Source: Rhyzopertha dominica (lineage: Eukaryota > Arthropoda > Insecta > Coleoptera > Bostrichidae). Taken from it: 64,000 nt of DNA. The notes under the pieces were generated by a model that saw nothing but the letters and a program-made list of their open reading frames with translations, was not told where the DNA came from and made no database searches. Below are positions 31,019 to 42,049 of the stretch, in pieces (within the stretch, counting starts at the first letter, position 1; each line of letters begins with the position of its first letter). The stretch spans positions 14,102,245 to 14,166,244 of the forward strand of contig QCXZ01000086.1 of the NCBI GenBank assembly GCA_025024175.1, given 5' to 3'. A program made the position numbers and the translations under genes.

Positions 31019-33500
31019 TCACGGCTGCCCTTGGACGTCGGCAGGGCTTCGAACTATTGCAGTAACATCAGCTTGGGTCTCTTGTATATGGGTATAAGTT
31101 TCCTCTTCATCGTAATCTCCCAGATTACGAATGAGAGGGTTTTCGTGGACGTCCGCTTTGTGGAATGCCTTGGCTGCTGCTTCTCGGATGAATTCCTGGA
31201 TCGTGGAAACTTCTAGATCTCTGTGTATCTGAGAATTCCTGACGTACCAGGGCGCGTCGACGGCCATGCGGAGAACCTTGTTCTGAATAACCTGGAGACG
31301 TTTGATGTGTGTAGCGAATGCGTAACCCCATGTACCACATCCGTATGTCATCATCGGCCGGAGTATGGTCTTGAAGATCAAGAGCTTGTTGTCGCTGCTC
31401 AGCTTGCTATTGCGGCTCAGCAGGCAATAGAGGCTGGTCAGCGCGGCCGTGGTCTTGTTGGCTCGGTCTTCTATGTGCGATTTCCACAGCAGCTTCCTGT
31501 CGATGGTGACACCCAGGTATTTGGCTTCTCGTTTCCACGGGATGTCGCGATCGAAGATCTCAATGTTTCGATCGGGCTGCTTCCTCCTTTTGGTCAGAAA
31601 CAATTTCGGCGTTGACTCCTATTCTCCATCGGGAGAACCAGTCTTCTAGATCATCGGCGGCTTTCTGAAGATGTCGAGTGATCAGACGTGGATCAACTGA
31701 TCTGGTGAAGATAGCGGTGTCGTCTGCGTAGAGAGCGAGTTCTGTTGCTTCTGTCTTCGGGATGTCCCTCGTGAATATGGTGNACAGCAGCGGAGATNAC
31801 GTCGAGCCTTGTGGAACCCCTAATGTAGCGGTGCGCATCGAGGACCTCGTGTCGCAGAGCATCACACGGAAGTGTCTGTCCCTCAGGAAGGATGACGTCA
31901 GACGGACGAGTCCGGTTGGGATGTTGGCGTGTGATACCTTGAGTATCAATCCCTCATGCCATACCTTGTCGAACGCTTTCGACACGTCCAGAAAGACAGC
32001 TCCGGTTGACCCCTTGACCTTGAAACCCTCGGTGGCGTAATCGACGAGCCTGAGAACCTGGTGCGTGGTTGAGTGGCCCGCTCTGAACCCGAATTGCTCG
32101 TTCGGGATGGCGTTCTTCTCCTCGACGACGGCATTGAGACGATCCAAGATGATCTTCTCGAAAATCTTCCCCATGGTCGGTAGTAGGCTGATAGGGCGGT
32201 AGTTTTGTGGAAACGTACCGATCTGTCCCGGCTTTGGAATCATCACGACGTCAGCAGTTTTCCAGGTAGATGGAANATGCCTCAGCCTCAAGNCGCCGTT
32301 GCAGATGTTCGTCAACGCTGCCGTCGCTCTTATGGTGAGCTCCTTGAGGGCCCTGTTGGAGATGCCGTCGGGTCCTGGTGTCTTCCTCACGTTGGTCTGC
32401 GAACGCTTCGATGGACCCTGTTGATGTCGTCTAGGTCCGCGTTCTCGAAGTTTGGACTGCATTGGCGTTCCATGCAGTCGGCAAAGGCTTCGGCTTTATC
32501 CTCAGGCGTGTACACCAAGCCGTTCTCGCCGTGAAGCGGAGGCGAAGGAGCGGGCCTGTTGCGCAGGATATTCGTCATCCTCCATAGGTTGGTTGAGTCT
32601 TCGTCCAGTTGGCGAATCTTGGCTTCTTAACATTCGCTTCTGTGGTGTAAGACGGCCTCTTTCACCTGGGCTTGCAGTTGGTTGTACTGTCTGCGATCGT
32701 CGGGGTTCCACGTGCGTTGCCATCGTTTTCTGGCCCTGTTCTTCTCTCAGATGAGTGCTCTCACATCGTCCGCTAGAGGGAAGTCTCTGCGGTTCACGCT
32801 TCGTGTGGGTGGCGTGTTCCAGTGCGGCTCGAGTGGCGGCGGTGAGGTCGGTTACCGCCTATTCGAGTTGTCGGACGGAGCGTATGGTGCCGAACCTGGG
32901 CAGGTGGGTCTGCAGATGTTCCGAGAACGAAGGCCACGAAGTCGTCTTCTTCTCGAACGTCTGACGTCCTCGGGGCGTTGATCCGATGAACAGCAGGACG
33001 GGCGTGTGGTCGGAATCCAGTTCGACGATTTTGCAAATGTGATGCTGCAATGGTACATCCTTCAGGATGGTAACACCCAAGGCATCGGGCATTCCAACAG
33101 GAGAGTAGTGAGTGAGCTCGGTGGGTGCGTCTCCGGCGACGACGACCCTCCCGTCAAGGTCCAAGATCATCTTCTTCAAGCAACGGTAGGTTTGGCGGAT
33201 TGTAGACTGATATCAGTCGGATATAGCCTACATCTGCCACATCGATCTCGATAGCAGTAGCCTCCAGGTGCTGCATTGGATTGAGGTTGACGGCGTGGTG
33301 CTTGAAGCCCCTCTTGACGTAGATGGCGGTGCCACCTCCGGGGCGATTCAGACGGTCGGTGCGGTGGAGGACGTAGTTCGGAATGCTCGGGTGGTCGCAT
33401 GGTCTCAGGTGTGTCTCGTTGACACACGTCTACATCGACTCCATGTCGTGTCATGAAGTCTTGGAACTCGAACCGATGGCGTTTTATTCCGTTTGCATTC
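31019..33500 (-). pseudogene. Jockey-type ORF2: endonuclease, reverse transcriptase, C-terminal domain
   Basis: Endonuclease pieces lie at about 32790-33500, including VELDSDHTPVLLFIG (SDH motif) near 33020. The RT has FPQNYRPISLLPTMGKIFEK, EQFGFRAGHSTTHQVLRLVD, LDVSKAFDKVWHEGL and the catalytic LALYADDTAIF, with YADD at 31719-31730. The C-terminal domain has KYLGVTIDRKLLWKSHIED and RPMMTYGCGTWGYA, also typical of jockey. Breaks occur near 32400-32460 (before RT) and at 31560-31603 (after RT). No RNase H is present, which fits the clade. Confidence 0.88.
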
Positions 33501-33592
33501 CAATATGCAATCTGCAGGGAGGACGGTGCTGGCGATATCTTGGGCGCAAGATAAGACGGCAGTCAGTACTTCTGGCATGGTGGTTTTGCCAG

Positions 33593-34787
33593 CTAGAGCT
33601 GCAGAGACCTTCTGGATGTCGGGTACCAGACGGTCTGGAGCAGTTTGAGGATTTGCTCCATCGGACTGTCCTCTTTAGTCAAAGCTACGGGGTTCATGCC
33701 ACCCAGGTGGGCCGGCTCGCATACCTCTGGAACGGCGGGTGCGGTTGCTTGTGCGTACGATACGCAGGGTCTCACGGTGGGAGCGGCGACCGGGCTAGCT
33801 GCCGGTCTTGGTGCGGCCGGAGCAGATGCCGGCTTCGGTGCCAACTTCGGAGGCTGCGGGAACTTCGGGCATCTTCTGTAGCTGGCGGGGTGTGGGCCTC
33901 CACAGTTGGCACAGGTGGCAGCTTGTTCTTTGGGCCGCTGACAGTCGGCGGCGCAGTGGTTTCTGGCGCATTTCACGCATTTCACTTCGGCGCGGCAGCA
34001 CCTCTGTGAATGGTGAAATTTCTGGCAGCGAAAGCACTGCCCGACGGACCTCTTCTTATTGGGCGACTTAACTTGGATGTTGAGGTCGCAGCACGTCCTG
34101 ATGCCGAAGATGTCCTTAGCCTTCGGCGCGCGTGTTAAGTTGATAAAGACGAGAGGCATCTTGCTCCACGTTGAATGCTTGATGGCGTAAGGATTTCTCA
34201 ACCTCTTTGTCCGTGATGGAGGTCGGCAGGCCTCTAGTGACCACCTTTAGGGGCTTCTCCTCCTGGGGGGCATAGGTGTGATATGGCAAGGCCATATCAT
34301 CCAGCATCTTGGTGATGCCACGGTGCGAGTCGGGGTTGGCGGGCTGGATCAGGATGCCAGCAGCAGTCGTCTTGGCTTTTGTAAAAGCCAGACGCTTTTC
34401 TGACATCCGGGCAGCTACGGATGTCCACTTCTCCTGCGCACGGCGAATCACGGGTGGCGGCGTCTTGGGGTAGTCGGTCGTGGGAGCGACGGCTGGGGTT
34501 TCTACCTCTATTTCGTCTAACGCGGCGAAACGGTNGGTGGGGGCCGGCGTCTTCTTAGCTTCTCTCGGAGACTCGTTCGCTACCCGGGTGCGCTTCTCGT
34601 CTTGGCGGGGAGAAAGTCGTCGGTGGATGGTCCTGGGGTGGTAGATGGGAGTGGGGCGGTGGTTGGTAATGGGATGGGGGACGGGAGTGGGGCGGTGGAT
34701 GGTCCTGGGGCGGTCGACGGTCCTGGGGCGGTCGACGGTCCTGGGGCGGTCGAAGGTCCTGGGGCGGTCGAAGGTCCTGGGGCGGTC
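33593..34787 (-). pseudogene. Jockey-type ORF1 (gag-like)
   Basis: Two frames meet at about 34116-34201. The downstream part holds CFRCQKFHHSQRCC, CVKCARNHCAADC and CANCGGPHPASYRRC, the three adjacent knuckles of jockey-clade gag proteins. The upstream part is Arg/Pro-rich and contains the 18-bp tandem repeat at its very start. The gag domain before the knuckles (NPYAIKHSTW and VFINLTRAPKAKDIFGI) matches the PRE-C2HC region. The frame runs without a stop into the adjoining LTR, so its apparent first Met lies in the LTR and is not the native start. Confidence 0.85.
34694..34787. repeat. 18-bp minisatellite at the LINE/LTR border
   Basis: About five copies of GGTCCTGGGGCGGTCGAC or GAA-ending variants, preceded by shorter degenerate copies back to about 34620. 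On the minus strand it encodes RPRTFD/RPRTVD repeats at the start of the LINE ORF1. The LTR of the errantivirus starts at the next base, 34788. Confidence 0.9.
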
Positions 34788-35103
34788 AGTTAAATTTCGT
34801 ACTCGAACAAACAGCTTTTTAAAAAAACAATTTATTGAGTACAAAATAACGTGAACAGTTAAACAGGCTCTGTTCGATATGCCCTCGGACAGAGTAACTG
34901 CCTAAAAGTTACAGTATTACAATACAACTAGTTTTTATACATTGGATTCTGCCTACTTTGCTAATAATCCAATAAGCTACTGTTAATGTTTACAAAAATA
35001 ACTAATACTACGTATGCTAAACTATACGAAGTCAACAACGAAAAATAATATCAAATAGAGGTTATTCCTAAATAATGTATCCATTGTTGACGGTTTCGTA
35101 ACT
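34788..35103 (-). mobile_element. 3' LTR of the errantivirus, 316 bp
   Basis: Minus-strand sequence starts AGTTACG at 35103 and ends TTTAACT at 34788, giving the AGTTA..TAACT ends used by several errantiviruses. It is preceded on the minus strand by a purine tract (CTTCGGCGGGAGG, complement of 35104-35116). It contains an AATAAA-type signal in minus sense near 34830. The length is normal for the group. The partner LTR is missing. Confidence 0.75.
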
Positions 35104-35124
35104 CCTCCCGCCGAAGATACGAAA

Positions 35125-36722
35125 TCAGGGGCGAAGCGCAATATCATCAAGGGTGGCTTCGTTTTCTGGTTTCGGGGATGTCTTCATCCGGTGTAGGTGA
35201 TGGTATCGTGGTACCACATACTTTCGTGCTAAGAACAAACTTATTACAAAGATTAAGACGTAGGTAATAATTGTCCAAGAACTAATCGTATGTGTCAATA
35301 AGGGTGGAATGTCTTCTAGATACAGGGGTTGTGCAAGTTGACTTTTGAGTTGCATCAAGTCGTCCAAGTGTACTTCTTCTAAATTTAATTGAATGGGTTT
35401 CATTTTGTCTTTCGAATAAATTTTTGGCAAAGTAAATGCAGTATCCAAATAATTATTACTTCTGAGGAATTAGTTATTAAATATTCTTCATGTGTTTGGA
35501 ATATACAACCCTTTGGTAATTGAATTAAATAGCTGCCCTTTAAATCAATTTGTTGTTCTGAATTTTGACACTTTAAATTTCCAACTACATCATTCGGTTC
35601 AAAATATAACCAGGCATTATTTCCTAAGCTTTGTATTTTCCAAGTGGAATTTACGGTATGCATATTGCAATTTTGGTAAGGCTTGATTCTCTGCAATAGT
35701 TGATATTCGCAAGTCTCTTTAATATAATTTTTGATGTTTATTTCACGACAAAGATATATTCCATTTTTCGTTTTAAGGCATGGATCGTTGGTAAACATGT
35801 AAGCATTTTCACTGCTCATGAAATATATTGCGGTTGGAAGTATAATTTGCGTAACCGTACCATAAATCATTGGCAATGTATAGGAATGGTACAACGAATA
35901 TGCGATTTTACTTGTAATAGGCACATGTAGCAAAAATACTATTCGAGAATTGGTGTGATAAGCACTTAGTTGTATGACTTGTTCAAATGATTCTATACTA
36001 CTCATCTCTGGCTTGAATATTAAGTGATTTGGAAGATTTTTATCTATTTTACTTAACTGGTTTAATAATTCGTTTGTAGAGATTATACTGGGGTGCAACA
36101 CATTTAATTTAGAAAATGTTAGGGCAGTTAGCAGATTATTTAGCAAGTAGGAAATATGAGATAAAGTGTTTATCAAGATTGAATATGATTCGACAATAGC
36201 GAAATCTGATTTTAGATTCATTTGATTAGTCTGTAACTGATTTATCTTTTTAGTGATATATAATTGATTATTTACTACATGTGATACCGAGGCGTTAAGT
36301 CTTATTACAGATTCAGTAACAATGCTCAATCTTTTATCATTTAGTTTTTGTCCATGCGATAAAGAGTTAATAGCTGTTTCAAACCTAATACCGTCCTCTG
36401 CATCTAAGTTACCAGTTATTCCTTTTACTAAGCTTCCTACAATGTTTAGCAAACCTCTTCTAACTCTGTTGGGTGCATATAATAAATGAGAAAGCTTTTC
36501 ATCAATACCTGTAAGAAGTTCTTTACATAAATGATTTGAAAATTTCGTGTCATTATGAATACTGCTCAATTTAAAATATAAATTTCTTAAACTTTCAGTT
36601 TCTTGGATTATTCCAGTTAAATCAAAGGGTTTGATGATAGTCCAGTCTGAATAAGTAATTTTTGCTTGTCCTAAAGGGTGTATGAAAAGTCCAGGGTTTC
36701 CGTCCAGATTGTCTATTGTCAT
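35125..36722 (-). pseudogene. Errantivirus envelope (F-type) protein, frame-broken near the C-terminus
   Basis: A 440-codon frame runs from 36722. A furin-type site RVRR lies at residues 86-89 (36456-36467). A hydrophobic, Gly-rich segment follows at once (GLLNIVGSLVKGITG), the expected fusion peptide, and then a long heptad-rich helical region (about residues 120-230). A Cys-containing domain fills the rest. The frame is lost near 35420. The remaining 107 codons (35125-35448), in another frame, carry the membrane anchor (SSWTIITYVLIFVISLFLA) and a short cytoplasmic tail. No signal peptide is seen after the first Met, so the true start may be upstream or spliced. Architecture matches baculovirus-F-like env proteins. 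Confidence 0.82.
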
Positions 36723-36789
36723 TCCGTTGTGCTTTTATTACCGTTATCCACACGAGGTAGAAGGGGACGAAGTACCTGTAATTAAGTGA

Positions 36790-37810
36790 TGTTTCAACCG
36801 TCTTGTGTGTAATTTAATTTCTTTATCTTTTATTTTCAAAATACAAGTGTTATCTGTGTTAATTCTAATTAATTTTGCTGGTCCCAAATATTTTTTTTAT
36901 TAGCTTTAGATGCCCTATCTTCATTTGTGGTATAATAAACTGTTTCACCTACTTTAAAAGGAAGTTCAGCTTCTCTTTTAGCAACAACTCTTTCTCTTCC
37001 TTTATTAATTTTGTCCCGAACAGTGTTGTAAACAATATTTGGTTTGTCTACGTGTTGTTTAATGTAGTTTTCATAAATCTGTTCATTAGTTATTATATCA
37101 TTGGGGTCTCTCGAGTTTGTATGTCCAAAAGTTAAAGCATAGGGAGTATGACCTGTAGAAGAATGAATTGAACTGTTATAGGCGATGACGCCGTATTTCA
37201 CTATTTGATTCAGAGGTTCAGTGTGTTGGGTTTCTAAAATTTTTAAGTGCTCGATTAGAGTTGAATGAAATCTCTCTATGGGTGCATTTGACTGCGAATT
37301 TTTAGGGGTAGTGATATGGATTTGAATTTTGTGGCTTGCTAGTAAATCTTTAACAATTTTGTTATTAAATTCTGTACCTTGGTCTGTGGTGATTTGATTA
37401 GGTGTTCCGTAATGAGAAAAGTAATTAATTAGTCCTTGCGAGACGTCTACTGGATTTTTAGAAAAAATTGGATACACCTGAGCTAATTTAGAAAAAGAAT
37501 CAATAATTGTTAGAAATAATTGTCTCTTGTATGAAAAAGTATCAATATGCAGGTGTTCAAACGGTTTACACGGTGTAGGCGTTAAGTTAATTGGAATATC
37601 ATAGTGTTTCCTGTCATACTTATATCTTTTACAAATTTCGCAATAGTTTATAAAATTCTCTACGGATTTTTGCATATTAGGCCAATAGAAAAGAGATTTT
37701 AATTTAGCAAGAGTTTCATTTATTCCTCTATGATTGGTCTTACCCTCATGATAATTTCGAATTGTTACAATTTTATCTTCCTCGTTTTTAACTTCCGTTC
37801 GTTTTTGCAA
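36790..37810 (-). pseudogene. Errantivirus integrase
   Basis: The 313-codon frame (36869-37810) starts with the HHCC zinc region (HEGKTNHRGINETLAKLKS, then INYCEICKRYKYD). It continues through the core with LHIDTFSYK (first Asp), ITTDQGTEFNN (second Asp) and NAPIERFHSTLIEHL (Glu), so the catalytic triad is intact. The C-terminal tail (FKVGETVYYT) runs to 36869, after which a frameshift leads into a basic end to about 36790. It lies downstream of the macro-domain part of pol, separated by about 150 bases with a frame break. Confidence 0.9.
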
Positions 37811-37957
37811 ATACCTAACAAGATTTGGGCCATTGTTGTTGAAAAGACTGCAATATATTTCACAAAACTGTTTATATAAATCATCATCATCTACGTATAG
37901 TCCATAACTGACATTGGGTACTAAATATTCCTGGAAAAATTGTTTAATTTTGTCTGA

Positions 37958-39181
37958 TCAATTTGAATATGATACCTGGAGATGGAACATCTGCCGTTTC
38001 TCCAATTGTTCGATTTTACAACTATATGGACCTCTTTTTACGTAAATTTGGTTAAGCCTTGTATTTACAATTTCGTCTTTTATAGGTATACTTTCTGTAA
38101 CTTGGTCAGTGTCGTTAGAATGTATTGTTATAATGTCAATGTCTTGTTGGCCTTGGTCAGTGTCGGGTTCAGCAATCATAGATTGTGAACAGTCTGTGAT
38201 AGCAAAATTTTCAATGTCATCTGGGGACTTTGCAGTGGCGTAGTTGCATACTAAAATATGTATGTTCGTGTCGGCGAATATATAACTTGGCATAGATTTT
38301 ACTTTTTGCCAGTTTAATTTATCGAGACCACATCCTATTCTAGGTATTGCTAATTTTTGAACATTATTGTGTACTAACTCTTCTTTTAAATTTACAAGTG
38401 TTTTAAATAAATCAGAGTATAACGGTTTGTCGAAAAAGTGAGCTTTAGTGATTAAATAATAAATTTTGTATCCATCTGATTCCAAAAATGCGACTTGTCC
38501 TACAGATTTATTTTGATTTAGTAATTCATTAGATCCTCCAAATTTTCGTTTAATTTGTAAAGCTAATCCTGCGTTCATTTTAAAATCTTTCGAAACACAG
38601 TGTGCCAAAACATAATCTTTTGATAATAAAAGAATATATTGGATGCTTTCGCTTAAATTACTGTGTGAAACTTTAATTTTTGTCTCTTTCATAAAATTTT
38701 CGTAGGTTAAATTTTGTGAAATAGGTGTACGACTCAATGCGTCTGCATTCGTGTTAAGTTTTCCCTTTTTATATTGAATTTCATAATCATATTCCAAAAG
38801 TTTTAGTCTCCAACGTACTAATTTTGAATTTGGTTCTTTTAAACTGAACAGCCATGTTAGGGGTCTGTGATCAGTGTAAATGGTAAATTTTCTGCCATAT
38901 AGGTAAGGTCTAAAGTATTTTGTTGCCCAAACAATAGCTAATAGTTCTTTTTCTATTGTACTATATTTTTGTTCAGTTTCATTCAAGGTACGTGAAGCGT
39001 ACGCTACTGGTCTATCTGAATCAATGCTTCCTTGAGATAAGACTGCACCAAGCGCATAATTTGATGCGTCAGTTGTTAAAACAAAGGGCTTTGTAAAATC
39101 GGGATACTGTAACACTGGATTATTTGTTAAAATATGTTTTGCTTTTTCGAATGCAGATACATATTCTTCGTTTAATTCCAC
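37958..39181 (-). pseudogene. Pol segment: RNase H followed by an OARD1/TARG1-like macro domain
   Basis: A single open frame of 407 codons. Residues 13-155 are gypsy RNase H ([50 protein letters not shown], ending TNADALSR). Residues about 170-318 (38228-38674) read as a macro domain: [44 protein letters not shown] and [14 protein letters not shown]. In TARG1-type macro domains, Lys in the ITK motif and Asp in GCGLD form the catalytic pair; here they are residues 246 and 287. The remaining about 90 residues are acidic and unstructured. Macro domains bind or remove ADP-ribose. The two domains share one frame, so it is a true fusion within pol. Confidence 0.85.
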
Positions 39182-39249
39182 CTTATTTCCTTTTTTGAGG
39201 CATTTTGTTAGTGGCTTTGTAATTTTGGCAAAGTCTTTAATAAATCGTC

Positions 39250-39950
39250 TATAATATCCTAAAAGACCTAAAAATGATTTGATTTATTTTTGGTTTCGTG
39301 GAATTGGAAAATTTAGAATGGCTTTAATTTTATCCGGATTAGGTTTTACACCATGGGGAGTTACAATATGTCCCAAATATGCAAATTCCTTGTGTAAAAA
39401 TTCAGATTTATCGAGCTGAATTTTAAATTTTGCCTGTCGCAATCTTTCGAATACAGTTTTCAATTTTTCGATGTGCTCTTGTAGAGAAGTACTGTACACA
39501 ATAATATCATCTAGATAAACTAGGCATTGGTCTGTTTGCAACCCTCTCAGTATGTTATCCATAACACGCTCGGCTTCTCGAAATAGTAATAACACTTCTC
39601 GTAATAATTCAAAACCTTCCTCAATAATTATGGTTAGTATTAATATGTCATCCATTCGAAGAAATTCATAATGCCCATCTGGTGTTATAAAAGCTGTTTT
39701 ACGTATCGATTCTTTCGCCATCTTGATCTGATAATAACCAGACGCCAGATCTAGTATGATAAAATATTTATGTCCGCTAACTCTGTCCAAATGTTCATCA
39801 ACTCTAGGCATCGGAAACTGAATTTTAACAGTTTTGGCATTAAGTGCACGTAAATCCACACACAAGCGGNAATCGCCTGTTTTTTTTTCTTTACCAGTAA
39901 GATTGGGCTTTTGAAAATGGTGAAGTTGACTCCTGGATAATACCATTATC
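39250..39950 (-). pseudogene. Errantivirus reverse transcriptase, mosaic
   Basis: The 220-codon frame (39284-39946) reads RLCVDLRALNAKTVK, FIILDLASGYYQIKMAKESI, GHYEFLRM, then an anomalous 28-residue stretch, then RVMDNILRGL, CLVYLDDIIVYS with the catalytic YLDD, and FAYLGHIVTPHGVKP. Residues 99-126 (39569-39652) replace the PFGL..APATFQ motif that gypsy RTs have here. The replacement begins DDILILT and ends LLLFREAE, matching the region at and after the YxDD box of some other RT. Without PFGL..Q the palm would not be functional. The region is otherwise collinear with protease upstream and RNase H downstream. Confidence 0.85.
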
Positions 39951-40088
39951 TAATAAATCTTGTATCATATTTCGAACTTGTTCCCGTTCAGCATAAGATA
40001 AACAATAGGGTCTGAATGTCACTGGTTTGTCATCACTCAAGTCTATTCCCATTTCTGTTATATTTGTTTTTCCCAGTTCGCTAGTATC

Positions 40089-40860
40089 TTATGCAAAACA
40101 ATCCCTGAACTCATTTAACAAATTCAATAACTTTAATTTTTCATCGTCTGACAACGCATCCCCCATTTGTGGCTTAACATTTTCTAACTGAAATAGTTTT
40201 ACGTCACATGCACTTAAAACGTAAGCACTCAACTCGTCGGTAGTACTTTCTTGTGTACAACAAATCCCTCGTGCCACCAACCGCCGATGCGGCCAATTCA
40301 ATTCGTGTGGAGAACTGTTTCGCACCGCCAGGACACCTCCGTTCGCCTTCGTCACCCAGCCAGTGATGATGTACTCGTAACCAGGTCGCTGATTAGTCAC
40401 CGAATCGACAAACACATCACCTTCAAAATCTTGGTCATTGGTAACTTGAATAAATCCTACTACATGAGGTGGTATTACTACAGCATCTATTTTTCGCAAA
40501 GTCATCTTCTTTGGAGGTAATGACTGAACATCCGGTAATTCTGCCATTTGTTTATCAAAAAGTCGTACTTCATTCTCTCGCATTACCAACGTTACATTAG
40601 CTGAATTCAAAAACGGGTTGCCCTATTATCATCGGCACTGTTTGAACCTAGTCAGACACAACAAATACTGTCACATCAGTTTCGACTAAGTCTATCTTAA
40701 GGCGAACTTGCATCTTCCCCAAAGCTGTCGTTGTTCCTCCAGCATAACCTTTTATCATCTGATTACTCTCTGTCCATTCCAACTACAGCCGTTTTGCATC
40801 GGTCTCTCGTAACGTAACAATGGTACATCCTGTATCGATATAACCCTTTGTTAACATTCC
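40089..40860 (-). pseudogene. Errantivirus protease and pol linker
   Basis: The minus strand reads GYIDTGCTIVTLRE near 40830, a retropepsin active site with Asp-Thr-Gly kept. After one stop and a frameshift near 40620, the 173-codon frame begins NSANVTLVMRENEVRLF and continues into a linker typical of insect gypsy pol (VGFIQVTNDQDFEGDVFVDS). It ends DEKLKLLNLLNEFRDCFA. A TAA at about 40092-40094 separates this from the RT start, in the same frame. Region assignments rest on order and motifs. Confidence 0.75.
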
Positions 40861-41520
40861 ATTATTTCACAATCGACAAAATAACAAGTATTGGTGCTTT
40901 TGGGATCGATTAATTTAACATCCCCTTTCATGATTTTGGGATATTTTCTGCATCTGCTTTCGTCGTGGCCGAGTAATTTACATTTATTGCACTCCAACCT
41001 TGGTTTTGTACATCTAGAAGGAACATGCCCCACATTTCTGCAATTATAACATCTTACTTCCTGACTGTAATGCAGTGGTTTACTGTTGTAAGGGTGAAAT
41101 CGTTTTTTAATTATCTTTGGACCTAGTCGTCTTCTGTCAAACCTTTCTCTTATTTCTATGTCTTCAACTACAATATCATTTGTACGTGTAGATAAGTATT
41201 CTGTAAATAGAGCTTCAGGATTCTCATATCGACCTGCTTTGGCACCATTTTGTAGAGTTCGGTCGTTCATTCCATCAATTAAACATGACACTGCATCTCT
41301 GCCAGTAATTTTGCACGCTTGAATCAAATCTTACTGAAATAGTATTGAATCCACGACTCGTTAGTTTGTTTACTGCGATTAACTAGCTTTTTAAGTGTAG
41401 TAGCAAAATCATGATGGTCTGGAAAGGTTTTTATGATCAATTCTTTCCACTCTTGCCAACTGTTTGCGTATGTCATCAAATTAGTTGCTAATGTTGATCC
41501 TTTTGATGACTAAATTATGC
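40851..41520 (-). pseudogene. Errantivirus gag C-terminal half with two CCHC knuckles
   Basis: The upstream part (about 41330-41510) reads YANSWQEWKELIIKTFPDHH, a capsid-like gag segment. It joins through a stop and frame change to the 158-codon frame (40851-41327) with GRDAVSCLIDGMNDRTLQNG. The knuckles CYNCRNVGHVPSRC and CNKCKLLGHDESRC both keep all CCHC ligands. The N-terminal half of gag is gone, replaced at about 41530 by P-element sequence. The segment is collinear with protease downstream. Confidence 0.8.
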
Positions 41521-41537
41521 AGTTCTTTTATGTAATT

Positions 41538-41943
41538 TCAACTAATCGCGTTGCTACCTGCATAAATTACAGTTCTGTCTGATAAAGTATTCTTACCAAT
41601 TTTAACATATGGCATGCATCTAGAAATATGAATATTTTTGTTAGTAACTGGGTTCAAAAGCCATGGTTTAAAATCTGGTCCGTAAGTAAAATTTGCATCA
41701 AGAACTTTGCACATATTTAAATTAACTGGTCCACCATCAAACGTGATTGAATGTACATGAACATTTATATAATGTAACTGTGCAAGTAATTTTTGCAAAA
41801 TCTGTGCCCTTTGACTCGCACTTAATAATTTTATTAGGAAATAGCCTACAGGTGCTTTCCAGCTCCCATATACTTAACATATTACCAGGCCACACAATAC
41901 CGTTTATTGGAGATAAGACGACTAATTTGGCAATGCTGGCCAA
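41538..41943 (-). pseudogene. P-element/THAP9-type transposase core fragment
   Basis: The 86-codon minus frame has VHSITFDGGPVNLNMCKVLD, then NFTYGPDFKPWLLNPVTNKN and SRCMPYVKIGKNTLSDR, which fits the RNase H-like core of P-element transposases (an Asp in the TFDG motif, then the Asn-rich GTP-binding-adjacent segment). The upstream frame to 41943 continues the N-terminal side with a frameshift. It sits exactly where the errantivirus gag is broken. It does not overlap the P fragment at 3932-4450 in protein position, so the two could come from one family. Confidence 0.78.
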
Positions 41944-42049
41944 GAAGCCAAGAATCTTGGCCCAAGATATCCCCCCCTCCTAAATTAGCTATCCAATGAC
42001 ACGTAGGCGAGGGGAAAACTGCCTTGCGCAGTTGTAAATATCTTACGTG

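Larger units (their letters stand above)
30960..34787 (-). mobile_element. Jockey-type non-LTR retrotransposon, near full length, decayed
   Basis: Minus-strand order is ORF1 with three CCHC-like knuckles (33593-34787), endonuclease (about 32600-33500), RT (31560-32580) and a C-terminal helical domain (31019-31603). The order and motifs are those of the jockey clade, with no RNase H. The 3' end is placed at about 30960, after a short untranslated region. The 5' end directly touches the LTR at 34788. Frameshifts in every ORF and several Ns make it inactive as assembled. Confidence 0.85.
34788..41520 (-). mobile_element. Env-bearing gypsy/errantivirus-like element with macro domain in pol
   Basis: Reading the minus strand: gag with two knuckles (40851-41520), protease (about 40600-40860), RT, RNase H, macro domain, integrase, env, a polypurine tract and the 3' LTR. 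Gag is cut at about 41520 by a P-element fragment, and no 5' LTR matching the 3' LTR was found. The LTR-like sequence at 42865-43078 is different, so it belongs to another element. At least five frame or stop defects lie across gag-pol-env. Errantiviruses are insect LTR elements that can carry an env gene. This copy is a fossil. Confidence 0.8.
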
